Source: Isoetes taiwanensis (taxonomy: Eukaryota; Streptophyta; Lycopodiopsida; Isoetales; Isoetaceae). Taken from it: a DNA stretch of 64,000 bases. The notes under the pieces are model-generated. The model was not told where the DNA came from. It made no database searches and saw only the letters and a list, made by a program, of their open reading frames with translations. This document shows, piece by piece, positions 1-11,230 of this stretch. The translations under genes and the position numbers were made by a program. The DNA is taken from assembly GCA_021234155.1 (NCBI GenBank), contig JAJEKV010000039.1, positions 7,290,506-7,354,505 of the forward strand, read 5' to 3'. The number at the start of each line of letters is the position of its first letter. The stretch's first letter is position 1.

Positions 1-1074
1 TCGGGCAAGCTTGATTTAGTATGAAAGTATGCAAGTGAAGCTCAATGGTGCACAAGTCTGGTTTATTAAAGTGGATAGATAAACAAGGATGGAGAGAAAT
101 CTAAGTGGATACATAAACAAGAATAGATAAAATACATAAGTAATGAAACAAATCTAAGTTGCTAATAATATTAACTTAAAAAAAAGGACACGTCGATATA
201 AACCAAAAAGTCGTCAAATGAAAGCATAGGGCGGGCTCTAGAATAGGTATAGCTTAACTGTCCAAATCCGGTACTGACAACAAATTAATTGCCGTGGCGG
301 TCACATTCATATGGACTCATTATGGAGTGTACGAAATTGAATATCTCGAACTCGAAATTCAAGGTGAGACGTCGTTGAACCCCTTAGGTCCAAAACCCTT
401 AGCGATAATCTATGAAGAGGTCATGCAACCATATATGAAGTTGTATGTGATCATGCACGAGAGAATATGGCAAATCAAAGAAGCTCTTCTTGCAGCTTTG
501 CATGGACTGTAGCTGGGCATGCCTTGTGTAGATTGTATGCAGAAGAGCAACCTGGTGAGCCATATGTTTGCACTGCTACAGTCATGACTGAAGTGATTGG
601 CAAGCTTGATTTAGTATGAAAGTATGCAAGTGAAGCTCAATGGTGCACAAGTCTGGTTTATTAAAGTGGATAGATAAACAAGGATGGAGAGAAATCTAAG
701 TGGATAGATAAAGAAGGATAGATAAAATACATAAGTAATGAAACAAATCTAAGTTGCTAATAATATTAACTTAAAAAAAAGGACACGTTCGTTTGGAACC
801 GAAACATCGTTATAAACGTCGTTCAACGAAAATTACAGACGTCGTATAAAAAAAAGATTGCTAATAATAATAACTTAATTAAAAAAAAAGACACGTCGTT
901 ATAAACCAAAACGTCGTCAAATGAAAGCATAGGGCGGGCTCTAGAATAGGTATAGCTTAACTGTCCAAATCCGGTACTGACAACAAATTAATTGCCGTGG
1001 CGGTCACATTCGTATGGACTCATTATGGAGTGTACGAAATTGAATATCTCGAACTCGAAATTCAAGGTGAGTAG
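1..1074. repeat. Diverged direct duplication of gene-fragment DNA
   Basis: Bases 5-366 recur at 601-1074. Both copies begin CAAGCTTGATTTAGTATG and end at AACTCGAAATTCAAGGTGAG, a possible exon end with a GTGAG splice donor. The second copy carries about 109 extra bases (near 787-897), which duplicate a motif of TAATAACTTA, an A run and GACACGTCG. That motif also appears near 165, 765, 870, 1165 and 1515. The first copy begins before the window, so its left edge is not visible. It probably comes from repeated local duplication of an old gene fragment together with transposon subterminal sequence. Confidence 0.75.
416..619 (+). pseudogene. C-terminal fragment of an unidentified protein gene
   Basis: One plus-strand frame stays open from 416, just after a TGA, to the TGA at 617-619. 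An internal ATG at 467 gives 50 codons. The residues look like real protein, with a Trp/Cys-containing stretch around CSFAWTVAGHALCRLYAEE and the end VMTEVIGKLDLV. The codons just before the stop lie at the start of the duplicated segment, so the last few residues are also present at bases 5-19. I do not recognise the family. It could equally be a chance frame inside a transposon-captured fragment. Confidence 0.35.
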
Positions 1075-1537
1075 GATATGTTATATTAAGGTGAAGGGTC
1101 TATCTTGTGCCACCACAATATAGATAAAAAACATAAGTAATAAAACAAATAGATCTAAGTTGGTAACTTAATAAAAAAAAAAAAAAAGACACGTCGGTAT
1201 ACACATTGGCGTCATTCCCGCAAATACGCCCACCTCTTTTTCTCGCTCTATTTATGCGGTCGAATATTGCACTCCGATCCATCGGTGAAAAGTCGCTTTT
1301 AATCATCTAAGTTCGTCGAAAAGATAAAAATTTGAGTTTGATTTCTACATTTTCTATCACAAAAATGTCTCGGAGGTGGAGGCAAACCGGACTTTCAACA
1401 TCCCGCTCAAGAGCAGCGACTTCGAAGTTAGATTAATTGATAAATGACAGACCCTCCACTGGGTAACAATCCTTCTTTGTATAATAATTATAATTATAAT
1501 AATAACTTATAATTATAACTTAATAAAAAAAAAAGGG

Positions 1538-1632
1538 CACGTCGTTTAACACAAAGACATCGTTATAGACGTCGTTTAACGACTATGACAGACGTCGTTA
1601 AACGACCTCACGACGTCGTTGAACGACGTCTG
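1538..1632. repeat. Cluster of ACGTCGTT palindromes
   Basis: Several overlapping copies of GACGTCGTTNAACGACGTC-like palindromes lie here, separated by a few bases and preceded by an A-rich run. Such palindrome clusters are usual in subterminal regions of plant DNA transposons (CACTA or Mutator-like). No terminal inverted repeat pair could be matched, so the element type stays open. Single related motifs, GGACGTCGTTGAAAGAC, also lie at the 3' ends of family D (near 49440, 49500, 52590 and 52645). Confidence 0.55.
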
Positions 1633-2012
1633 TAACTTTTTATCAGAAAACAGAGCCGGTTTTTCCGCCGCCTAGTTTTTGGTTCTAAGCGGGCCGAGGA
1701 GCGTTTTCGTGGCGATTTTGGCGCGGATCATCCTTTGGGTCCTTTTCCAAGCTTCAAGCAAGCATCCAAAGGTATTTCAATGGATCAATCAACTCTATTT
1801 TTGAATTAGGCTTGTTGTTTGATAGATTTAGGGCTTCTTGTTTTTTCTTGTTTGTTTTCAATCCATCCCATTTCTATCATCCTCTTCTTTCCATCCTTGT
1901 TTTTCTTCAATCCATTTCGCCTCTTATTAGTATGAATCGAATCCTCCTCCTTCTTCTTCCAATCATTGGTTTCTTCCTTCTAATCTTCCGTTCTTCCAAT
2001 CTTCTATTCATT
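1633..2012. other. Unassigned low-copy stretch
   Basis: This stretch has no second copy in the window. A GC-rich part (1650-1740) gives way to pyrimidine-rich DNA. A frame is open from 1812 but codes mostly Phe/Leu/Ser from CT-rich sequence and runs into the TTC tract, so I do not accept it as coding. Nothing else is recognised. Confidence 0.4.
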
Positions 2013-2126
2013 TTCTTCTTCTTCTTCTTCTTCTTCTTCTTCTTCTTCTTCACCACTTTCTCATTCTATTCAATCTTTCTTTCCTATCTCCCCTTTCTTC
2101 TTCTTCTTCTTCTTCTTCTTCTTCGT
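2013..2126. repeat. (TTC)n microsatellite in two blocks
   Basis: TTC repeats run about 2013-2051 and 2096-2126, separated by other CT-rich DNA. The right block runs directly into the CGTACATG sequence that marks an internal site of family B, as at 27010 and 30475. It is the leftmost GAA-type joint of the minus-strand array. Confidence 0.9.
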
Positions 2127-2777
2127 ACATGTTCTTACCTAGACTACAGTCATATTTAAAGTACAATTACTTTAAAAGAACCTTGTTCAAGGCAAGATCA
2201 TATTTCCAAATATCCACCCTGGTTTTTAGGCCAGGCCACATCAGGCACTCTCCAAACCATTAGCCCATACAAATTCCTGGATTTAAAAAACAAATTCCAT
2301 AAAGTGTAAATCTCAAATTTAACTTGTAAAGTGTAAATCTCAAATTTTAGAGTATAAAGTATCCAATGTATTTAACTTATAACGCATTATGTATTCTCAA
2401 AGTGTAAGTATAAAGTGCCATAGATACAAAATATAGAGTATTCAATAACATTCTTGTATAGTATGTATTCATATATCTTATCTGTATCTCTATCAAAGTG
2501 CAGCTTATTCCATCTCTTACGCATCCAGATATTCCATTTCCACGTTAACGCCAACTCTAACAGCAAAATAGAGACAATTGGAGGAGAGAACCCGTACCTG
2601 CAGCCAATCAATACACAATTAGCATGATAATGGTAAATGTGCAAGGGCCAAAAGGTACATTGGGTCTCTCAGTTTATCACTGATCACCAATTGTATCCTT
2701 TTGCCCTGAGGTGACATTTAACAAGAAAGGACACTGGAATATTAATGTTTTCAGCATTATAGACTTCTCATTAGTAT
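2127..2777 (-). mobile_element. Family B element fragment (B0)
   Basis: This is a diverged match to 27010-27620 and 30475-31090. It contains the CCACCCTGG..CCAGGCCACA hairpin (near 2212-2235) and the structured module at 2573-2693 (GAGAGAACCC / GGGTCTCTC outer stem, GTACCT / AGGTAC inner stem). It lacks both ends of the family: the left edge abuts a TTC tract and the right edge at about 2777 abuts the truncated reverse transcriptase of A1. No coding frame is supported. Confidence 0.75.
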
Positions 2778-5116
2778 AAGCCCATTAATGTCTTGGGCAG
2801 CTAACTCATGATCCGTATGCACATATAAGCAGTGTTGCAAAAATACGCGTATTTTTTAAAAATGATCCATTCCGTACCGTACTTGTACGTACGTACGTAT
2901 TTTTTATAAATACTCCTGACGTTTTTTTTTTTAAAATACTACTTGTTTTTCACAGAACAGTAAACTTGCACTTACTAGGAATTGAACCTAGGCCTCCTAG
3001 ATAGCAAACTAACATGCTAACCAACTTCCCCTACATCAGTTTTATGTTTTACTTCATTGTTTTACTCTATTTAAACTCTATTTAAACACTGTTTTTTTAT
3101 TTTTAAAAAATACTCCAAACGTACGTAAGGTATGTGTGGCTGAAAAAAACGTATTTTTTAAAAAATACGTACAGTACGTACGGTACGGTACGCGTACGGG
3201 ACAACACTGCATATAAGTAAGGCATAAGTTGTGAGATAATAACCCTACTAGCATTAAGATACGGTCTACACCCTGATGCATGTATGAACTTCATTACATT
3301 GAATTGCAACTTATCCCTCTTATCGTATCTTCTAGTACAAAAACATCCATCTCCCCTGTTTGTAACCTCAAACGTAACGTTTAAAAAATTACCTTTATAA
3401 CCAACCTTTTCCATTCCTTCCCATGTTTTATATTCCGTCTCATCTTTGATCTGCAGAATCTTTAAGTTATATATATTAAAGCACTCCTCTGCATCTTTAT
3501 CCTGTTGGAAGAACTCTTCCAAATTCCCTCCATTAGGTATAAAAATATCATCCATGTACCTCCTAGCATATCTAAATCTCAGAATAGCATCAAACCTTCC
3601 ATTCCGAGCTAATTTCTCAATAAACCTCATCTCAAAATAAGACAGATATAAGTTGCACCACTCAGGAGAGCAAGAGAACCCCATCGGTATACCACAGACC
3701 TGCCTCCAAACATTTAAACCTTGTGTCCCAAAGCAATGATTTAGAAGCCAAACATTAAGATCATAAAACTTACTTTTATCCATATATGACCATGTTTTAC
3801 CTTCCTGCTTTTTCCTATCCCATACAGAGATAACATCATCACCAATTACTCTGTACCAAAACTTGACTTCTTCACCATTACCTGTCATATACTCGACTGC
3901 AATATTTATTATTTCCCCAATCACATAACAGATCCCATCTTTACCATCCAGCGGAATATTCTCATAGCACTTCGAAATATCAGCAGTAAAAACATCATAC
4001 ATTTTCTCTGGCAAATTAAGCATAACTTCGTAGACAGAGTTAACAATCCAAAATGGATTAACCTTACCTGGTAGCAACACATTAATCCTGCTCATTTTCA
4101 TCATATATGCATTTGGCAAGACCTCAATAATCCCTCTAAGTCCTCTAGTCACAATTTTAGAAGGCAGAGTAAAAATAGTTCGATTAGCATTAGTAATCCA
4201 TCTATATTCGCCTTTATGAGCCTTAAAAGTTCCCAAGATATAAGGTATTTTGTCACCATATGGACATATAAGCCCAAATTTCTGAACCAGTTCATTATGC
4301 AGCTGCTGGATAATCTCACCTTTATTATACTTCACAATATCGAAATCTTTCCCATGAATCCTTTCCCTAGCCATTTCTCTAACATGCCATGGGCATATAA
4401 AACATGGAACGTTGCCAGCTTTATCAACACCAGCAATGTACAGATTCCTAACCAACCAGTCCATACCTCTTCCTGTCTTATCATTATTAGCTCTTCTTAG
4501 ATTTTTTTGATGAAGGAAAGCCATTTTCTCTGCATGTTCTTTTATCCTTTCCAGAAGTCTCTTCATAGTCCCTCTTTTTTCATCAGGGTGCAGCCACCTT
4601 CCCTTGGCTTCATGCAGTTCAAAAAAACTGAGCAGACCACATTTGATATCCTCCATAAAGTCTTCAATATTGAGTACTTTATCCGGTATAAAGTTTAATC
4701 CTTTACTGAACATTTTCCTTAGTTCTTTGGATTTAATGATGGAGAGATCCATAGTTCTCACATGTCCTATCCTATTGTCAATAAATTTCTGCATTCCCCT
4801 AAGATATGGCACACACATCTTGGGATCATTTCATCAAAGAAAAATCCTATATGGTTTGTAAACGTAATCAAGAAGTTTTTTATCATATCTCCAGCCAAAG
4901 CATGTTTTCTCAATCATATGCAGCCCGAAATCACCTAATCTTACATACAGATAATCTTTAATTAAGCTCCTTATGTTAATCTTGTCCAGGACCTTGGAAG
5001 AAAAGAGAAGATGAATCCTGACCTTATCACATGCCTTAGCATTTTCTCGACACAATCATTCTTCTTCCACCGTGTCCATTAATCATTAATCTTCTTTCAA
5101 CATCATCTTCCTGCAT
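2778..5116 (-). pseudogene. Penelope-like reverse transcriptase, copy A1 (broken)
   Basis: This is the same protein as in A2 and A3. It shows the pre-finger AHK motif, motif A (FTADISKCYENIPL), the GIPMGFSCSPEWCNLYL block and RRYMDDIF (YMDD codons at 3547-3558). These features fit endonuclease-lacking Penelope-like RTs of the Athena/Coprina kind. The start corresponds to the ATG at 5116. The N-terminal part is out of frame near 4800-5060. After PYLY the natural frame is cut by the 380-bp MITE, which adds about 37 foreign residues up to a stop at 3103. The natural C-terminal sequence resumes left of the MITE and is lost at 2778. The copy is non-functional even if the small frame errors are artefacts. 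Confidence 0.85.
2830..3209. mobile_element. hAT-type MITE inserted in the RT gene
   Basis: The insert is 380 bp with ends CAGTGTTGCAAAAATACGCG and CGCGTACGGGACAACACTG. It is flanked by a perfect 8-bp duplication, CATATAAG, at 2822-2829 and 3210-3217. The uninterrupted site is present in A2 (near 11407-11414) and A3. An 8-bp target duplication and a CAGTG terminus are typical of the hAT superfamily. The arms are long inverted repeats rich in CGTACGTA and TTTTTTAAAAAA. No transposase is present, so it is non-autonomous. Confidence 0.9.
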
Positions 5117-6622
5117 ACCAGGATTATTACATTAGTATCAGAAGTTATGTTTTATACTATTTATCCCTAAGTATGCCACCTATGCAAATCATCGCGATTA
5201 TCATAGCACTAAGATAATCCCTTGTTTTTAAATCCTCTGTCATAATATCTATTTGTGCCCACATACTATAAGCACCTAATCCGGTCGTCTATGTCACCCA
5301 TCTATTGTACATAGAATCCATCCACCTGAAGAAACTATTGGTATCAGACTGCCCAAGGATTTTTATTGTCCAGAAATTAAGCAGAGGAGATAAAATCTAC
5401 TTTCAAATCCAGCCAACCCTTTTTGACAATATAATCAACGATTAAGGGAACTACCCAAGTCATTCTTTATGCCTCATAATTCCATAGTACCATACTACTC
5501 AGCAACTGTAACTTAGTTCAGCGAAACAATTTATCCTACAGTTGGCTTTTTTATATAATTTAAGCATTTAGCAAAGCTTGCTATCAGATTCGCGGAAGCT
5601 AGCGTGAAGCCAACTTGGTCTAAAACCAAACCTTAAGCTTTGTATTGAACCAGACATCATCGGCAATTCCGTTTAAAATCCATAACAATAGGGTTACACA
5701 TATGCTTGCAGAACCTACCGACTTACTGTTAAGCTAGGTATCAATATCTTTTTGCGATGCTTCTATATGAATTCCTGTTGTAATACACTTATTACTGGAT
5801 AACATTAGTCTTTTACAGGTTGGTACTTCCCTACGAACTCATCAATCATCATGCATTCCTGTCATAATATATTCAGTATTTGCAGACTTACTAGATGAAA
5901 TTAGCTTTTTACAGGTTGGTTCAACCATCCGAACCCATCATTCCTCATGCATTCCTGTCATAATATTTTCAGTATTTTCGAAAGATACAGTTATTACCGT
6001 TAACAAAATCATGCATCTAGAATGATATCCTGACATAATCATCCAGAAAACTACAATTTCATAATATTCAACCACTGATGTCTCAGCATCAAACCCCGAA
6101 GCTCACTACAATATTAAATCCACAGGTAGGAAGGCACTTAGTTGCAACAATTAGCACATTATGCCACCTTAAATATTAACTTAAACCTTAAAAACTTAAG
6201 GCAAATACTGTCAACACCAGCCATGCACCATCACATAAATGTTTCCACATACTCTTAACATATGGTATCCATAATCATCCAGAAAATTCCAATTCCATAA
6301 TATTGAACAACAGATGTCTTAGCAATATATCCAGAGTCTCACTACAATATTAAATCCAAAGGTAGCAGACAACCCAATGCAACTTTTAGCAGATTATGCT
6401 AACTTATAAATCTTAACTCAAATAGAACCATACAACTTGTACTTCAGTAATTACTGCAACCAAAGACTTCTAACAGCATGAACAACCGCCTCCCATCCCT
6501 GTATCAAACATAAAGGGTGACCGTGGACTCAAGATGTACTCAAGAACAAGCGTGATATTACATGATTTAGTAACCATGGACTAAACTCATGTATAAATAG
6601 ATAATATAAATGTATCTTACTT
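5117..6622 (-). other. Spacer between ORF1 and RT, copy A1
   Basis: About 1.5 kb of AT-rich DNA with no supported frame, repeated at 13313-14815 (A2) and 21495-23002 (A3). It holds short internal repeats of TGCATTCCTGTCATAATAT type and of TACAATATTAAATCCA type. On the minus strand its 3' end carries TACTAAT followed by GTATGCAG just before the RT frame, so it may be an intron rather than a true spacer. Confidence 0.6.
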
Positions 6623-8119
6623 TTAATACAGGATACGACCCTGCATCACTTCACATGCTTTGAAAAAACTTCCTGGTTTTTCAACTTTAGATACATAAGC
6701 TTCCCCCTGTGTGTACATGCAATCATGCTAATGTAATCATCGACCAAGATTTTCAACAATTTTGCAACTAGATTCAAGACTCGGGCCTTGCCACCCTAGG
6801 GCGGCAGATAAGACTCACTCGAGTCGGACCACTATAAGAAGGAATGGTAATGGTAATACCTTCCTCTTTTTTCCCTGGTTTAGCTTATCAACCAAAAACA
6901 TTCTGTTTTTCACCATCATTTCACAGACCTCCACAAGTTTTGTATCACCAAAACAAACCTTTAAGTCACATAAAGGGTTACTGGCTAGTTTATTTGTTAC
7001 CTTGACCAACATTTCTCTGACTAACATATACGCCAACTGAGCCATAACTGCCCTTTTCAGATTCTGCTGGATGAAAATCAGGAAAGACCCCATTCTCCCT
7101 GCCTGTGAATACTTAGGATAAACCAAGTCCAGATGATTGAATATGTACCAAATGGCCTGATCAAACCATGTTATTAAGTCTTTACATGAATCACCACAAT
7201 TGCATTTTATATACGGACTAAAACACCTCCACATCCTATGCAGATAGGAATACGTCCTCTCAATATCAGGATAAGCCATGTGGGCTTTAACGGAAAGCGT
7301 GATACCACTGAAATTCTGACATTTCTTATCAAACAGGTCAGTTCCACAAGGGAAACAGATTTCAGCTCTATCCATAATTTTTACCAAGTTATTGGCTGCA
7401 CTAGTTACCTCCTCCATTTGATCGTCTCAAATCCCCTATAAGCCTCCATGCTTTTATGCTGATAGGAGCCAGCGTACCAAAGTTCTGACTCCTCCATAAA
7501 GCTTGTTGAAATTCTTCACCTAACCATTCAACCGCCATTTCTGATAGGATCGGAAATCTCATGCAATTAGTAAGGGTGAGTCTAACTAATTCCTCTTGTT
7601 TGTTATTTCCCAAACTGCTTCCTTCTTTTTTCATTAATTCAATGTCTTCCGGGGTATAAACTTACCAAAATTATTAGTTGTCGGGTCCTTCAACAACAGA
7701 AACAGCAACAAATGGTTTTCTTTCTTTCCATCTTCCTCAAAAGTGAGATCAGTCAGTCTGTTTTCCTTTTCTAAGAAGGTCACACCTATCTTAAACTCCA
7801 TAACTAACAAGTCATCTAGGTCTGTTCTATCGGCTAGAATTTCCTGTGTATCAATAAAAATCTGCTCAATAACAGGGATACAATCACTGACCTTCATTTT
7901 AAGCTCATCGAGCTTGAGGAAAACTTCAAACCATGAGCTGAACCCGAGATAAATAATGGGAGAAAAAGCACCATTAGGCAACCTTCTGTTTAATTCCAGA
8001 ATAACATGGTGTATCTCTTTTGGAATCATGCTCAAAATAGATTGAACACCATAGTTGGGAGCAATACCCACCATCCCATAACCAATGTCCACCAGTTGCT
8101 TTAGCCAAGTACTTCTTGT
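6623..8119 (-). pseudogene. Element A ORF1, main exon, copy A1 (frame-broken)
   Basis: This copy carries the same product as the 14816-16303 exon of A2. The coding sequence is split by small insertions and deletions near 6790-6870, 7430-7440 and 7650-7690. At each of these the A2 and A3 copies read through with a CAG or CTG where A1 has altered bases. The terminal stop is at 6623. See the A2 entry for the protein description. Confidence 0.7.
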
Positions 8120-8604
8120 CTACACATATCCAATAAACATAAGTTAGTATCATTTCCTGGGACCATTGGGTTGACACAAAGTTGTGTTTGTTGGATACCT
8201 CCAACAAATGGAGATCACATTTTCTTCTTCGATAAGTTTTTTCCAGATAATCATCATAGACTGTTAAAAACAACCTACAACTATATTCAAGAAAAAACTT
8301 TTTACCCCAAATGTCCACCCTAGTTTTTAACTAGGCCACAACTCAAAGGCACTTGTCAACCCCCATAATTAATTTTTCCATGCCAACAGCTTGTATTATT
8401 GGTAATCAGCCATTAAATAACGAGTAAAAGTATACCATTTCTATATTATAATGTTCATACAATATATTCTGGAAAGATCTCACCAAATACTATTTTGAAA
8501 ATATGTAAACACATAGTACATCAGCCAGTCATCTTGTACAATATCCTTAGTATCGCTTCTCGAATAGCATACTTATGCTTAGTTAACCAACGAAAAACGA
8601 CGAA

Positions 8605-8702
8605 GAGATGTAGTTACCCGCACCCAAACGCAACCAACATTAGCATTAAAATGGTAACGAGGAGAGGGGTGACAGGTAAGCAATAGAACTACATGGCTCA
8701 TC
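8605..8702 (-). ncRNA. Structured RNA module, copy A1 (partly corrupted)
   Basis: This is the homologue of the A2 module at 16790-16888. The 3' half (GGGTGACAGGTAA and AACTACAT on the plus strand) is intact. The 5' half reads GATGTAGTTACCCGCACCC: the TCTGG of A2 is missing and ACAGACC has become ACGCAACC. Since the changes sit at CTG and CAG, I take them as likely sequence errors rather than loss of the structure. Confidence 0.65.
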
Positions 8703-9665
8703 GCCCTTCACTTCTAGTTTCTCAGGTTATGATCTTTAGTACAACAACATTCTAGAGTACATATTCATCATCTATGGTAAACATATAATCAATATTTTAG
8801 CAACTTAAATACGTTAGTCAGAATACATGGATTATATGCCTAACCAACCACAACACATCTAGTCCTTTTACCCTTTTGATCAGTAAAGTCCTTTTTGTAC
8901 AGCTATGCCTAAAGGTTTAATACAACAATAGCTTGAACTAAACGTGTTCCCAATCCATATACACAGCCTAGATCCTATATCAGTCATCAAACTTCAAACA
9001 TTATTTGCAGTTAAAAATGTCTTGGCAGGTCTGTAACAACCAACAGCAAGCAAAGGGAAGAAGAAAAGACTCAAACTACGTAACCAAACTATGCATGTCT
9101 ATGAACCCTACACCTAAGCAATCACACTCATACAGCCCAAACTCCACAGCAACGAAATGTCCAGTAACAACCTACACTAAGCATAAGAAAAAATAAAGCT
9201 AGAACTAAGAAAAGGTAAAATCCTGACCCTACAAAACAACCATAACCACCAAGATACTGTATTCTAAGCACCAAGCCCCCTACAATATACTGCCTAACAA
9301 ACTGCCACCTAGTCCAGACCAGAGCCCTTTTAACATCTTAAGAGCCTTTTTCCTTGCCCCGGATTCTAGAACAACTCACATTATCTATCACATACATCCA
9401 CAATCTCCTAGCTTAAATCCCATATAATAAAGCAAATACAGATCTAGATCCGATTGCAACTTTTAAATAACTTGCATCATTATATCCTCTTTACCTTCGT
9501 ACAAGTATATGAATGGCAAATCTAATTAAATCCAATCTTCCTTATTTGCATCTCTAACAGAGAACTTCTAAGCCTAAATATACGCTAACAATGTAGTTAA
9601 CCCAGCCCATTTGATACGAAAACCATAAGCATCATAATATTAACTGACCATAAACCTGATCTAAC

Positions 9666-9827
9666 CTGATTCTTGTCGCCTCCATTGGCCTCTTGTCGTG
9701 GCCCTTTTTGAAACGTTGCTTGCTTTTTATCATAGCCCACCTTTGCAAATTTCTTCGGCGGTAGATTGCCCGCCAGCTGCGCCTTGCTCTTGTTACCAGG
9801 TTTTCTTTCATACTTGCCCTTTGGCAT
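9666..9827 (-). CDS. Basic N-terminal exon of element A, copy A1
   Basis: This exon has the same 54-codon sequence as the A2 exon at 17862-18023, with the frame preserved. It ends at CAG followed by GTTAGATCAGG, a plausible splice donor. Just upstream of the ATG the A1 copy differs from A2 (ACCTTATTGC against GCCTTCTTGC on the plus strand). See the A2 entry. Confidence 0.5.
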
Positions 9828-9829
9828 CT

Positions 9830-10930
9830 TGTATCTCCCTACCTTATTGCAATGAATCCCTGTAACCAAACCACAGTAATGCCATCCGATCTCTCCAGTC
9901 CTTTTAAAGATGCCTCACCGACCGAGTGCGAAACCTCTGTTAGCCATATCTAGAAACCCCTATCGGCACGCAAACCTTCCCAAGATCATTCCGGCGGTCA
10001 TGGACTCGGCCGGGGAAATTTCCAGAAGCCATAACCTACTACCATTTTTTCGCCAAAGAACTAGACCATTGAATTTTGTACTCATTCCATAACTTGATAA
10101 TTTCCATATCTTAACCATTACATTTTATAAAGGCATCGTATTTCTCCAATTCATACCCCCTTAATAAACTTACCCTTATACTATACCCTACACACCCATT
10201 AGGCATCGTGAATCATGTCCTTCCCCTTATACGATTTCCTACAAAACCATTAGACATCATAACTTTCCCCTTAATAATTTTAAACATTCAACCATCAAAA
10301 CCATACAATTCCTACGAAACCATTAGACATCATAACTTTCCCCTTAATAATTTTAAACATTCAACCATCAAAACTATACAATTCCATACCTTTACTTTTA
10401 ACTTCCCCCCTCTTTTTTGATTTTTGTACAATACAACCCTTGATCATTTTGAGAAGCCTAAATCCTATGGTACTCCTTTCCAACATCTTAAAACACACCC
10501 CTTGACCATGAGATAGCCACGTTACACCCAACTTGAAGCCTAAAGGGCACACATTCACATTATATTATATTATCCTTCACAATCCCATTCCTCGATCTTT
10601 TTAAGAAGAAACCCTATGTTATTTTTTTTCAAGCATAACCCATTAAACATAGTGAACCAAATATTTCCCGTCCCTTGTATAACCATTAACCAAAGCAACG
10701 ACAAATTTTAGACATCCCCTATAACCCCCTTGTGTATCATGCTATTTGATCAAGAAACTTTATGCATTTTATTATCCATCTAACAAGCCACCATACAGAT
10801 TGCAAGTCATAAACCATCATTCAGTTTATGCCATCAATAAACAAGCCTTTAACATTATCTTTTAAATGGAAAATTGTACATCGCTCCTAAGTCCTTTGAG
10901 ACCATACTTCTACCAGACCATACACTTATA
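9830..10930 (-). other. 5' leader of element A, copy A1
   Basis: AT-rich DNA without a supported frame; its counterpart is 18024-19125 in A2. It includes a 73-bp unit present twice (about 10235-10385), marked by CCATTAGACATCATAAC. On the minus strand it starts directly at the GAA tract. Confidence 0.55.
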
Positions 10931-11121
10931 TCTTCTTCTTCTTCTTCTTCTTCTTCTTCTTCTTCTTCTTCTTCTTCTTCTTCTTCTTCTTCTTCTTCTT
11001 CTTCTTCTTCTTCTTCTTCTTCTTCTTCTTCTTCTTCTTCTTCTTCTTCTTCTTCTTCTTCTTCTTCTTCTTCTTCTTCTTCTTCTTCTTCTTCTTCTTC
11101 TTCTTCTTCTTCTTCTTCTTC
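10931..11121. repeat. (TTC)n tract joining A1 and A2
   Basis: About 63 uninterrupted TTC units (GAA on the minus strand). On the minus strand it follows the 3' terminal sequence of A2 (GAGGGAGGGGTGTGGGC) and precedes the 5' leader of A1, so it acts as the 3' tail of A2. The long poly-Leu, poly-Ser, poly-Glu and poly-Lys frames across it are artefacts of the repeat. Confidence 0.95.
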
Positions 11122-11163
11122 GCCCACACCCCTCCCTCAGGATGCAGGCCCCTTCAATCCATA

Positions 11164-11206
11164 GGAAGTAGGATCCCCCCCTATGAAAAGAAGGGGTCCT
11201 ACTTCC
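11164..11206 (-). other. 3' terminal hairpin of element A2
   Basis: On the plus strand GGAAGTAGGATCCCC pairs with GGGGTCCTACTTCC across a short A-rich loop, a stem of about 14 bp with one mismatch. It lies between the RT stop and the GAA tail. Equivalent hairpins sit at 19347-19388 (A3), 30040-30080 (B2) and 33609-33649 (C2). In C2 the arm GGAAGT/ACTTCC is replaced by GGATAG/CTATC, which keeps pairing. It is probably an RNA signal for the element's reverse transcription or processing. Confidence 0.7.
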
Positions 11207-11230
11207 CTACATCCAATCACAAATCCAGTC

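Larger units (their letters stand above)
2778..10930 (-). mobile_element. Penelope-like element copy A1, 3'-truncated
   Basis: This is the first of three head-to-tail copies of an 8.19-kb element read on the minus strand. Order 5' to 3' on that strand: leader (10930-9830), basic exon (about 9827-9666), structured module (8605-8702), ORF1 (8119-6623), spacer, reverse transcriptase (5116-2778). The 3' end is missing: at about 2777 the RT reading frame joins a family B fragment, so the terminal hairpin and GAA tail are absent. A hAT-type MITE interrupts the RT. Many small differences from A2 fall at CAG/CTG sites, densest at 6500-6860 and 7430-7690. Confidence 0.85.

Noticed and set aside
3446-4861. 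Plus-strand frames opposite the RT genes (same at 12415-13058 and 19825-21240).
   Set aside because: They recur in each copy only because they lie opposite a conserved minus-strand gene; no motif or start signal supports them.
2778-5116. Telomerase reverse transcriptase gene.
   Set aside because: The motif B block GIPMGFSCSPEWCN and YMDD context fit Penelope-like RTs; no TERT-specific T or CP motif is seen, and the copies are tandem repeats.
10866-11171. Long poly-Leu, poly-Ser, poly-Glu and poly-Lys frames over TTC/TCC tracts (also at 19050, 24265, 33288, 48472, 49060).
   Set aside because: They are six-frame readings of simple repeats with no coding support on either side.
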